Shown here: positions 1 to 11,800 of the stretch, piece by piece | Position numbering within the stretch: the first letter of the stretch is position 1 | Layout of the letters: each line of letters starts with the position of its first letter | DNA from: Cyclospora cayetanensis | Lineage: Eukaryota; Apicomplexa; Conoidasida; Eucoccidiorida; Eimeriidae | NCBI RefSeq assembly: GCF_002999335.1 | Contig: NW_020312089.1 | Coordinates: 41,659 to 105,658, forward strand | Reading direction: 5' to 3' | DNA: 64,000 nucleotides | Program-made: the position numbers and the translations under genes | The notes under the pieces: model-generated | What the model was told of the DNA's origin: nothing | The model's database searches: none | The model's input: only the letters and a program-made list of their open reading frames with translations

Positions 1-789
1 CAAGGACAATGACGGCGTGCGCGAGAAACTTGCGTTGGCTGTTGGCCCATATAGGAAAGCACATCTTTGTTGCATGTGCGAAATTGAAAAATTTTAGAGA
101 GTGCTGCCGTGTAAGCAAGAGTTGTGTTGTCCGGTCAGCAGTACACCTGGTGTAGTGCTCGGGCAAGGATGTATATTTGGAGGCAGTACGCCCTAGACCC
201 AATGGAAAGTTACTCGCATTCCCATCCAGAGCTGACCCCCCCTGCGTATGCTCAGCTTACAAGGTTTGAACCTAGGGAGAGCCAACTGTCTTACTCTGCT
301 GACAGTTTCAGCATTCGCACTTTGCTGGACATGACAACTTACGGCTCAGGAATACAACGGTCGCCTTTATAGCATGGCGCTAAGCCACCCAAAGAGCGAA
401 TCGCGCATTAAGACAACCGAAATAGGTCATTCGGCTGTTTAATTCTGGTCAGTTTGTGATCAAATCCAAGTGATGTTGTATCAGTTGGCGAAAAGTGCAA
501 TCTTGACCTGCTCCAACTGCACTTAATTTCGCTCTTTCGGCGTAATATACTATGCCCTACACGGTTTCCATTACCAGCAGTACCGAGTCTCTAATGGTAT
601 CCACAATATGCGTTGTATTCAACGAGTTCTCTTCGACTGTGAAGGCTGGATTGCTTATTGTAGTGGGCGATGCTCCACTGACAGGCTTTTGGATACAGCA
701 TAAAGAGTAAGTAGACAGTTGGTTAGTTGGCTATTACATTTGTATATCTTGTAACTGCAAAGTACTGTGGTTCAATACGAAAAGACGTT

Positions 790-850
790 ATGTTGTGTGT
801 GGTGTGCCACTAGCTGCGAATGCTCGAAAGTGTTTACTGGGTGCAGCGAC
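790..850 (+). repeat. Dispersed retroelement-like repeat, copy A
   Basis: This stretch resembles two others in the window, near 57090-57180 and 63748-63835. All three share a core reading like aactagctg-gaa-gc-c-g-aagtg followed by a GGGTGCAG-type end. In one frame it reads CATSCECSK, which recalls the second half of the zinc-binding motif (Cys-x2-Cys then Lys) at the start of Ty3/gypsy integrases. Stops and frameshifts surround it, so it is a decayed fragment. The repeat relationship is seen directly; the integrase identity is inference. Confidence 0.45.
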
Positions 851-1664
851 GAACACTGGCTGACTCTCTCCCTGCATGTCCGACTTTCTGGTGGCTGTGG
901 GCAGGGGAAGGCGGGAGCCCTTCTGAACACTATATAACTTCGCTTCGAGTTTGCAATCATCTCGGAGTTACCACCCTCTCTTCAGAAACCCTAGATGGGA
1001 TACTGCTGCTGCTATTTCCACATGGTTCGATGGAGCTATTTCATGCTCATCCACTAGCCCTCGATGGAGTGGTATATATGGCCTCCATACAACACTTGTT
1101 GCAAATATCTTGATATAGCGATAAATAAGATGCTTGGTGTGCAAAGGCCACATCATACACAAGCAGCTGCTCTACCAATGGCGCATCAGAAGTCTTCCCA
1201 AAGTGTCACGTCAGATGATCCCAGGACAAGCAGCGTCTCTGATGAAACAGTCAACCTCTGGGGCTCCTCACACAGGATGAAGTAATTCAGGCTTTAAAAG
1301 TAAACTGGCGCAACTCCCGCGCCTCTGAGTAGATAGGGAATTAGAACATGGATGCTGTTATGTCAATCGGCCATACTGTGCTGTGCAAGGTAGACGATAT
1401 AAAAAAGCCCGAGGGAACGCGCCCTTCAAAGCAGCAACAGACAGCCCCCTGCAGCGCATCTGCTTCCATTGAATTGTAAAAGAATACTATCCGGAACTGC
1501 AAGTGCACAAAAGAGCCAACGATTTCAACCAACAAGACTGGAGCTAGCGGAAGCAAGCTGAACGACAAGCAAATAAGGCGCATAGGGGAAACAAAAATAT
1601 TACACGCTGTGGCGCAGTGGAAGAGTTACAACGCATCGAGCTGCAATCAGGAACCCCAACTGTG

Positions 1665-1775
1665 AGTTTTTATGTTTTCAAGGTTCACATCAATGGTCGA
1701 GAATGTTCAGTGTTACTTGACACCCGACATGAAGAGGATCTGTTATTCGAGATGGCGGCATAGGAGTGCAATCTG
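1665..1775 (+). pseudogene. Decayed retropepsin-like fragment
   Basis: One frame reads VHINGRECSVLLDTRHEEDL and stops soon after. The order hydrophobic strand, NGR turn, then LLDT matches the active-site loop of aspartic proteases of LTR retrotransposons, where the triad is normally Asp-Thr/Ser-Gly. Here the glycine is replaced by arginine, which would inactivate the enzyme. A reverse-transcriptase-like fragment lies 0.8 kb downstream on the same strand, in the order expected for a pol region. No LTRs or intact flanking frame were found. Confidence 0.4.
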
Positions 1776-2541
1776 CATGTTTCCTTGTTTCCACAGCTCC
1801 TGAGGCTCAGGCTTGATAATAGAAGATAGGATGCAAGTATTCGTAGGACCAGGGCAGCTAACATATTACTTCACATCAGAATCTTGTCTTATCAACAATT
1901 TACAAGACCTCTGTGTTGGAGCCAAGAACCATGGCAAATTCCTCGGTATGTCATTGGTTATTCAATGGAAGTAGCATATGCGGCCACAGACGCCCGCTGA
2001 TGAGATTTTTGTGCGAGAATACGCCTTAAAGAATTAATTATTGGTTCTTTCAACAGCCCTCATTCCATCTTTGATGAGCAGAGTAGCGTCGGTGCCTGAA
2101 CGAGGTGAGTGGAGCACTGATGCGTATAGCTCTTTATTACAGAATCCTATTGAGGATTTCGCCGTGGAAGCGCAGGACTACGCAAAGTTAAAGAGGCGGT
2201 CGCGGATATGCCAAAAAAACGGGTTCCCAGCAGACCAGCGCCCCGTATTGCTGATACGAGGATCAACCCAAGCGGTGCTCCGCAGTATCGAAAGCCCCCA
2301 AGGCATGCAATGAAACCAGAGCTGCATGTGAATGACTTGCTATAGGAAAGAAAATTGCGGTAATCGACCAGCGCTTTCAGAACAAAGCGGTGTTGGTGCG
2401 GTAACAGGAAGGACCTTGGTACACTGTACTTTAGCTCTAGCCCCTTGGCCAAGATCTCTGTGAAGCAGAAGTTTCCGAGGTCTCATATTCTTTTACGTAC
2501 ACGACAAGCACTGCGCATCAGCAGTCTGATCGGCATTCGAC

Positions 2542-2814
2542 TTGGGGAGGGTCTGTATTTACCCAGATAACAGCCACAAAACGGCGCTTCATATTTTCAC
2601 TCGCAAATACAAGGATACTTGTACGCCCTTTCGACGTGCTCGTGCTCCAGATGAGCTGTATAGGCAACTTAATCGGAACATTTATGCAATCACCAAGAAG
2701 AGAAGGACGGATGTCTATATAAACGACCGACACTACTTTACTGAAACGTGCAGGAGTATCGACAGCACCTATTCTGTGTGCCTCAGCTGTTACGGAACAC
2801 ACAGTGGCATGTGA
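2542..2814 (+). pseudogene. Decayed Ty3/gypsy-type reverse transcriptase fragment
   Basis: The 90-codon open frame follows the palm region of Ty3/gypsy reverse transcriptases: a KTALHI block (usual KTAFxT), a TPFRRARAPDEL block (usual xPFGLxxAP), and a VYINDR block at about 2713-2730 in the place of the catalytic YxDD. The first catalytic aspartate of that pair has become asparagine and several glycines are lost, so this is a dead copy. It is on the same strand as the retropepsin-like piece upstream. The assignment rests on motif order and spacing only. Confidence 0.5.
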
Positions 2815-4314
2815 GGGGGCACAAGTATTCGTTATCGTGAGAGTGGTTTTGTGTTCTGGGGTTCACATTCCGGCTGAAGGCGTTGAGTAAGGATCCTCAA
2901 TGAATAATCAGGGGGAGGCCAATACTCCCTCACAAAGGTGTTGAGAAACTCTGAGCTCGAAGTCGTGGATTGAGGAGGCCGCAAGAACGCTCATTGGCGG
3001 CCTGACTACACGTGCGCGCCGTGAAGCGCAAAGTGTGCACACCCTACCACACAGTTAATCGCGATAATTATGAATCACATACAAAGTAGCCTGGAGAATT
3101 CTACCCATTAGTATTTGATCCTTGTGCTTCAAGAAAGAAGCGTACTGGTCCAGCTGTGTTGCTCCAAACGCAGCTGATTGCTAGGCTAAGTATTCAATAT
3201 ATTTCCAGATACTGTAATGCGGTTTTTTGGCTCTTTAGCTTCTTCCTCCAAACGCAGCCTCCGTCAGCTGCGTATCTTTTCTCTTACAGAATGGGTATGC
3301 ACGATAGACGTGTAAGAATGCTAAGCTGCCTATCAGAGGCTCCTTTTGTGCATCCACATTTCTTATATAGCTTTATTCTTGCCATGGTTTATTGTTACCT
3401 GTGTTTCGGCTATGCATTCGCCACCTTGTTTCGGAGGACGGAGCGTATGCGTTGGTCCCTTCGCCCTGTAGCGTTTGAGGGTAAATGGACTGAGCAGTGA
3501 TTCAAGACATTGAACAGTACGCAGCACAATTGCGAGGTCGGGGAAAAAATGCGAGGAGGGTTACTAGGATGGGCAAGGGCAGTGGCTTTTTGCCTTGCCA
3601 GTTGAGCAGTCCGCTGCACGGCCTGTGTTGCACCAATGAGCAAGAAATATACCGTATTTACGAGCCTTACTGTTCCAAGTTGTGACAGAGGTATTCCTAG
3701 CGCTAAATGCCATGGTATTTGAATTGAAAGTTTATGGTTAATCCTGCATCCTTGAAAGCTGCAAAGTACACAACGGAATTTTGGATTATCTGCGGGCGAG
3801 CTGCGCCAAAGGCAGCACCCTCTGTATTGAGAAAGTGGCAATGAAATCGTGAATTGCTAGAGCTGCTTTGATACTGGACATGCTTCCATTGACTGTATCT
3901 GAAGGAAGATAGGAGAAGGCCTTCTGTGTATTCCCGTGCAGTCACGAGCAAGTGGCCAGTAGAAGTTCTCGCCATCCACGGAGCCTGACCCATACAGCAC
4001 AATACAATGAGTGCAGCTGGTCCCACAATAGTAGTGTGCCCACGCGGTCTTGTCTATGCTTTTATTCAAGGTGAAGTTTCAACATTCTTAACCTAGCAGC
4101 CAGGCTGAATCTGCTTCATTCCCTTGATACTGTGGCTTTATTGGTTGCGCGGCAGCTGGAGCCGCAACAACGGCAGCAATAGCGGCAGCCCTCCTTGGCT
4201 CTATTCTTGTCCTCCGCTCAACTTCATATATTTATAACAAAGAAATATATATGCGAGTTTCTTGGGGGGCCTCTTCTGGCCTGCCGACAGAAGATCTCGC
4301 CTTTCGCTACCACC
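2815..4314. other. No gene recognised (also 1-790)
   Basis: The stretch holds short frames on both strands (for example 3156-3500 + and 3410-3841 -) but none with a recognisable domain or convincing exon borders. The last 300 bases are the 5' flank of the TPR gene. Positions 1-790 likewise show nothing I can name. Confidence 0.5.
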
Positions 4315-5968
4315 ATGGGCAACACCCCGTCTTCGGTGGCGCAGGGCCCGACTCTCGGGAATGAACTGACCTCTCTGCCTTCCCATCGTCTACATCGACG
4401 CCGCGACAACAGCTGTGCATACCTAGTTTCTGGCCCTCCATCACAGGACTTACCAGTACACGACTCTTACGTTCTGGACATGTCGACAGACACGGCACTT
4501 TGCTGCGGCTCACCTCCTCAAAATGGCATTGCTGCCTTCATATCAAGGTACACCGCAGCATATAAATATTCATCTTATTTCAGAGTGGCGTTAGCTCAAA
4601 AGAGACATGCAAACAGTCCTTTGATCTGAAACCAGCGTTTAGATCCTACTGGCGTATGCGTGTGCTGCAGGGAAGAGGCACTGATGAAGGCGCGATACTA
4701 CAAAGACAGGAATCCAGAGCTGGCGAAGCAGGCATATTTGTTTGCTCTCAACTTCCAGTCTCCTAAGTTGTTCGGCAAACCACAACGGTTCGACCGTCCA
4801 AACACTCCGCCTAGTTGTGGGTGTGCCTTCGTCAGATGCACAATTCCCCAACCCGTCAGTTCTTGCTGGGCCTCGAGCCAGTCTGAGCCACAGCTGGCTG
4901 GAGGAGTGAAAGGGAAGGCGGAGACGCTGCGGAAGATGGGGAGTGCGGAGGCCGTGTCTACTGCCATCCCAAGTGGCACAGTTTCTCGCTTGCACACCGA
5001 TGATCTGGATGAGCTGGTAGTACACAATCCCATGGCTCAAAGGCTGCACTTTGGGGATCTATCATCTAGGCCTACAGGGAAGGAGGAGCTTGGGCAGCTT
5101 GAGGACAATGATTTCAAGGCTGAGGTACATGCGGAACTCGCCGAGCTTCATCTCATGTGCGGAGAGCCCCTGGATGCCATTGAGTGCTATAAAAACGCTG
5201 CTGCACTTGCGCCGTATCAGCTAGCGTACTCCTACAGAAGAGGAGTCGTATTACAGCAGCTGGGGGAGCGCGAGAGGGCCATCTCTTGCTTCCGCGGAAT
5301 CTTGGAAAATGACTCAACCTACAAGCCCGCAATCTTCAACTTGGGTGTCTGCCTGGCAGAAGACCCACATACACGCGCGGAAGCCCTGGGGACTTTCGAG
5401 CACTTGCTCGCTATTGATCCTAACAATGAGAGCGTCAGTTGTAGAAGCGCTACAATATATCTTTTGTTCCCCTGTCTCGTCGGGTTACTACAACATACAT
5501 AGCTCTCAACATAGGAAGGCTGGCCTGAAGGGATGATATCCCCAGGACTTCTCAAGTGCAGTCTCTCCTTGTTGTATTGTACACCTCCGTACCACTCTCT
5601 CTTACAGGCACTGCACACTTGGCTTCTTCAAAATGCTGCTGCTGATGGTGATTAGTCCAGTTTTTGTTCGTTAAATGCTTTCTTTGATTTAAGGCCTAAT
5701 TTTGCATGATTATTATTGATTGTAAGGGCTTCCTGTTTGCTCTTTGCATCTATATCACTTTGTTCTACATTGTGCCTCTGCGATGCAGGCCCTGGATATG
5801 ATTGCTGACATCCACGAGAAGGACGGTCGCATGGCAGAGGCGTTTGCTGTAAAGCAGCGAGTTGTTACTCTTGACCCTTCGAACTTCAGGGCAGCCAGGG
5901 ACCTGTCCAGACTAGAGTCAACGCTTGCGGATAGGGGAGAAGTGCCTGGATATATCACTCTCAACTGA
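4315..5968 (+). CDS. TPR-repeat protein with N-myristoylation-type start
   Basis: Three exons with agreeing phases: 4315-4547, 4671-5433 and 5789-5968, giving about 391 residues. The start was chosen because the ATG sits in an ACCACCATGG context and the protein begins MGNTPSS, a Gly2/Ser6-type N-myristoylation signal. An upstream in-frame ATG at 4195 would hide it. After a low-complexity linker (about residues 100-210) come at least four helical TPR units, with hallmarks such as AELAELHLMCGEPLDAIECY, YRRGVVLQQLGERERAIS, LGVCLAEDP-EAL and the last unit MIADIHEKDGRMAEAFAV. TPRs bind protein partners; no catalytic domain is seen. It is probably a membrane-anchored scaffold or co-chaperone. The partner is unknown. 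Confidence 0.8.
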
Positions 5969-8800
5969 TGTCAGCACTTTATTATCATTGTCATAGGCCT
6001 CTAAAGCTGCGCACAAGGATAGGGAAATTCGTACGCTAGTCACTTCTAGTGACACCACCGCGCTGGGTCCTGCTTGTTTGCTGGGTGGTCTCTCTCGTCC
6101 CTTCCCTGCTCGTAGACGGGAAGATCCCCTTCAGCAAGCTTAGCACGAGTTTCGGATGTTGTTTTGAATTCGTCTCACCTTGGGAAAGTTGAGCTACAAT
6201 GTAAATGGAACCACAGCAGATTGACTATGTGTTTTGTGCCAGAATATGCGAATTCAACTTCTGCCTCCGACATTTTTAATATGCACTTGGGGCTTTAAAA
6301 TAATTTTGTTTGCATTGCAGAGTCGTCGACACGAATCAAACCTCGAGAATCCTTTACCCCTTGAATTCATCCCAGATGCCCTTATGGCATTGACATTGTA
6401 CATTTCCTAAACACTCCCGATAGTCAACTGTCTCTTTCGCTTTCCGAAGGCAGTATGGCCTAGATGACGGCGTCATCAGTGAGCCAAGCTGTATCAGTAT
6501 TTTGTGCAATAGCAATTAGTGCACACGGAGCTGATAGGTTGGATTCTTTGTTCTCCAGCTGTTTCTTAGAGGGATGCAAAACGCGCAAGTTCCTTTGTAA
6601 GAAGGATGGGTTAGCCAAATGGTAAGAAACGATTCGTTTTTTCTCTCTGGGCCACCACCTTGATTGTAGAATTGTACGGGTGTATCGCAGCCCAATCGTT
6701 TAGCGAAAGATGTTTCTGATCAAATTCCTTGTAGAGGGACTAACACGATGCCGTGCTTCCCATCGCTTATTAGAAATATGAATGTGCTGACTGGGAGGGA
6801 AATTACTGTGGGTACTCACCGAACTTCATGGCTTTGTGAATAAAGTTCCTGCAGATCAGTACTACTTACATAAAATGTTATATAAAATGGTCTTACCGTC
6901 CATCGAAGTTCTCTGTCGGGAAACCGCTAGCTTAAGACTCAGTATAAACTTCATAAAAACTTATTTAGTGCCTTCCATAAGATTTCTACCATTCCCCTCC
7001 CCACTCCGTCAACTCTCACACCATAAATGGGGAGGGACAGCTGGGGTGCTCGATGTTTGCACCGTCGCAGAACTTCCGAATGCCCACGGCTAGTTGCGCA
7101 CAGCGTGTAGTGCACACCCACACAACGTTGCGTCTTCTTGTGTCGAGCCAACGCTACTCTGTGTTAGATAGGATAAGTGGGCAGACACGGAAGCTGGTCA
7201 ATTATGTTAAACATTTTTTTAAAAGGCAAGTGGTGCACGAGATTGCGTTGAGCCTGGCCCCATACAAGCTGACCGTTGATTCCATCCTAGCGCCATGGGA
7301 ATGGAGGTTGTGCTGTGTTGCAATGCGGATACATTTGTGCATAGCGAGAAAACCGAACAAAGAAGCAGTACGGCGCTCCTCTGAGAAATTCCTCGAAGAC
7401 ACCCCTTGGCATAAGGCCATAAAACGGCGTGAGGGAGTAATTAGTATATTCTACAGTAAAGATCGACCTTCTTGCCTCCATCACTTGGCTTTCCTGCATT
7501 ATGGGGCAACAGGTAACTGGGGTGCAGGTTGATGCACCCCATTAGCATTTGTACTCAGTTGCACAAACTAGCTTGGCGCAAACATAGACATACATTTCAT
7601 TCGTAAATAACCAGGTTAAATAAACTCTGCATAAAGTAAAATGTGCGAAGAGCAAAATCGTAGAGTCGATATTCGGCTGTAGAGAACACTGCCTACGCTT
7701 TTCATGGCTTGCTACAGGCAGGGAGATGACACCAATGAATGCTCCAAATGAATACTTTGACGCAATCACGGGCTGCCAGCTTGCTTTTAGGACGGGTATG
7801 AGGAGCCTCAGGGACGAAGCAGCCGGATCGGAAGGAATGGGGGACAGTGATCTACCACAATCGTAGAGCCTAATTAGCCTATAAAATCAAGAAAGAAATT
7901 ATTATGGAAGAAGAGGCATATCTCAAGTAATGCAAACGTGATGCAGAACAACAGCATCAAATGCAGCCGTTGGATTCGTTGTGTACACATGTACTCGTAG
8001 CATATGAGGTTCATTCAGGGTCAAGTTAAAATCGCGTGAAGAGCGGGAAATCCCCCCCAAGAAAACATATTCGTAATATCGCTTATTCTCAGCCTTTTGT
8101 TATTTTAATTATTTCAATGAATTCTTTTTTGGGCTATTTGAGCGTTTCTTCCTCTGTGCACCTTCTGGGGGGCCGTTCCTTGGAGAGACCAGCTTCCGTT
8201 CACTGGATTTATCCTAAACGGTGCCCCTCCAAAAGGACCAAAACAACACATACCACAGGTAAGCGCATACAGTTGTATGCTATTTGCCTGCCAGAGGTTA
8301 ATGAGCGGGGCCAGCGAGTGTTTCTTACGGTGTTTCGCGAAAGGACTTTCATGGAAGGATAAGCGCCTCGGATCCTAGGGAGATGTAAGACGTTACACGA
8401 GGAAGGAGCTCCAAAGCCCCAGCCTACGTCTAGTGCTATTTTACACAAGCTTAGCATCGAGGGAGCCTCCTTGTAAGGAAGAACAGTGTTATCACTCAGC
8501 AGCGGAGTCTCTCGTCCATGGGGCACAGACACACTCAGAGGGATTCTGACTATTCCTGATACTAGCGCCGGTATCGTCTCTCTACTGTGCAATACAAATC
8601 AGCTTCAGGTGTGCGTATTGTATCCGGCCTTGGAAAGAAACTGGCCCCCGTGCCTCATTTCTCTTCTTTATCTAAATTCAGCGCGCCTGCACCACATCTT
8701 CCGTCCCTCTTACAACAGCACGCTGCACAATACGAACTCCACGAGCCACGAAGTGTCATCTCCCCATGCCGCCATAGCGAAGAAGCGCCTACCCGAGGCG
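5969..8800. other. Intergenic, no gene recognised
   Basis: There are scattered frames, the longest being 7053-7532 (+, 159 codons), with no domain I recognise and no convincing splice sites linking them. The last few hundred bases are the 5' flank of the SbcD-SbcC fusion gene; frames there that overlap its first exon are shadows. Confidence 0.5.
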
Positions 8801-11800
8801 ATGCCCCCAGGCAGCTGCTTGGGGTTATTCCTGGCTGCCCTGTTGGTTTACTGTTCACATCCCAATGCCACAGCTTCAGCAGCGTGCCTGCTGCTTCCCT
8901 CAAAGAGAACTTCCTCTCTTTCTTTCCTGACCTCTTTTTCGCACACATCAGACCGCTGCAGCGGCATCCCTGCATTCCGTTGCAGCACAAGTGGTGCTTC
9001 TGCACCGTCATGGTCACGCGGCAGAGCAGGGCACCCTTACAGCCATGCCTGTGGGCCTCCTTTTGCCAGCTGTTTTATATCACCCTCGCAGAAGCTAGAG
9101 AAGAGCCTTGGAAGGCACCGGAGGAACTGGAGTGTCTCCCTATTGTCTCCTACGCCATCCGCTTACGCAAGTGCCACATCGGCAACATCCAGTGCTGCAA
9201 CGTCAGCGAACCCTGCAACAGCGTCAGATGGGCTATGGGATGAATGCAGCAATCCACTTGTTGGTCAAGCCGACCGGTTCGTCCTCTTCGGAGACCTCCA
9301 CGTCAGTGATGCGACGTTAGACACCTGTCTCGAGGCACTGGCCTTTGTACAGAAAACCTGCAAACGCCATAGCAGTGTCGTGCCCCTCCCCTCTGCAAAC
9401 AAAGTGCATCGAGAAGCTGCAAAGCGTCGCTGCAAGGAAGCGACCACGAAAATCCCATCTTCAAGGGGAAAGGCTCAACTGACGGCCAGCAGCACGCCGG
9501 CAGTCGCAGTTTTCCTAGGCGACTTTTGGCACTCCCGGGTAGAGCGGCACCTCCACTGGGGCGTTCTGAGGCCTGTCCTCGAATTTTGGAGACAATGGGA
9601 TATCCCCGTGAGCTCACTCACATCCACCCTTTGGTGGCGATTTGTGCGCTTGACCTTTGCCTAAGTTCTTGGAAGTTGAATGAAGCCCGCATTTTTCGTG
9701 CTTTTTTGCGAGGCGTCTCTCGTTCGCACGCACTAAAAACAAGTAGAGCGGTGCCAGAAGTCACGTTATGCAGCAGTGTAGGCATATATAGCTATGACGT
9801 GCGCGTGTCATGCACCCTGGACAGACGCTGCTCCTGCCAGGAAATCACGACCAACTGCACTACGAGGAGGGGCGTGATCTGTTGCAACCCTTGGAGATAG
9901 CCGTTTCCCAGAGCCCTATGATACTGGCATTCCGAAGGCCCACCCTCATCAACAAGGAGCTTCTCTTCCTGCCGCATATCCGTGGTGCCTCGAAGCTACA
10001 GCAGATCATGGCTCACGCCAAACAGGTAACGGATGAGCGACATGCTAAGGGCTAGGTTCTTTGGCCTCTGCTACATCCTTCCTTTACGTGATCGCGTATA
10101 GCCACTAACGTGCTGCTGTAGCGGCTTCACCACGACAACTCCTTGTCTTTTCTTCTACGCTTTAGCTTGCGATAGTGAAGCTGGAGCGGCTGCTCTCGGC
10201 AAGGTGCAAGCATTCTTCCAGCAGCATCTGTCTTGTTGAATGAGGTGTGGGGTCCGTAGAGGGTGTACGGTTATGTGGTTCCGTGGGCTCTTGGAACTCT
10301 GCGTGTATGATTGTGTGTGTGTATGTGTATGCGTGTGTGTGTTTATGATTGTGTGTGTTTGTGATTGTGTGTGTATGGGTGTGTGTTTATGATTGTGTAT
10401 GTGTGTGTGTTTATGATTGTGTATGTGTGTGTGTTTATGATTGTGTGTGTCTGTGGTTGTGTGTGTGTATGTATGTGTGTTGTTGGCTGTCAGTGCCAAA
10501 CTCTGCGCGCCATGTTTGGCCACTTGAGTATCCGGGGAGCTACGGTAAACCCTTACTCCGAAGAGGCAGGTGCCCTGATGAACGAGGGGATAGACCTTGA
10601 GCAGCTACCTAATGTGCCTCTGTACTCTGGTCATATTCACACGGCGCAGCTGCTCGGGAAACAGGCACGATACGTGGGTTCGCTCTACCAGGTACGTCGC
10701 AGTAAAGGGGAGGTTATGACCTGGACAAAGAGAAGAACACAACTGTTGCGGCTTTGTTGGTGGTTGCTTCACACTGTCGTAGCTGCTGTGATGCTCATGC
10801 AGACATCGCTGTCGGAGGCATACCAGCGAAAGTGCATCCACACCATTTCAAGATCCGCAAACTTCGAGGTTGTGGAGATCGAGGAATCTCTAGTCGGTCC
10901 GCGGCACTTCCCAGTCAAGGACCCAATGCTCCTTCCCCCGCCACATGCGCTCCGCAGGGGGGACAGAGTGGTGTTACTGCCCAAGACCACCTCAACAGCA
11001 GCGCCTTTGCCGTCCTCAGCTGAGGCTAGGGAAAGTGTGGTGCCTCCTGCCCTTGGTGGCTATTTAGCAGACCACTGTACTGCAACAGCACAGGCAGAAT
11101 TGCATCGCGACTCGGTTCCTGTTGCGAGGCATTCACAGGCGTCAGCGCCTGAAATGTTTGCTCGCCCTAAGAGCCTCAACTCGAGCAACTGCATTGAGTC
11201 CAGCCTGCGCCCCGAGTCAAGTTGGATTGCGGGGACCACGTTCGAAAAACACCTCCTTGGTCGAAGCAACGAATTAGATGCAAAACAACTCTTGCGACTC
11301 TCAGAGGCCTACAGGCACGCCGGTAAGATTCGCTCTACCAGATCAATGCCCACCACAAACAAGCGTGAGCAAGCCGGAGAGGGCGGGCATATAAAACACC
11401 AGACTCCCACGGCTCTCAAAAATGCATGTGATATGGGGTATGACCTCACTTTGCCTCGCACCTCAGGTATCATCTTTGACTGCCGCGTGACTCCGACTGC
11501 CTCTTCCTGCGTAGTCTCCCGGCCGGAGGAGTCTCTTGAAGAAAGGGACGGTCGGAAGGACACAGCGCCGCTTGCCGCAGACAAAGCCAGTCCAACAACG
11601 GAGGCAGCTCTGGATGCATGCACTTCGTCTATGCCCCTCTCGAGGGCCTCTGAAGCGCCAGATCAACCTGTGCCAGCCTCTGTTGCGAATGCCTCCTTTC
11701 TTCCACCCAAAATCCATGCAAAGTCCTCTTTTGAGCTGCTCATGCACCACGGGCTCCTACCCGTAGAAAGTTATCCTCCTCTGGAGGCACTGCGCTTCTT

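Noticed and set aside
10155..10523. Minus-strand frame rich in His-Thr repeats
   Set aside because: It is produced by the (TG)n tract inside an intron of the SbcD-SbcC gene.
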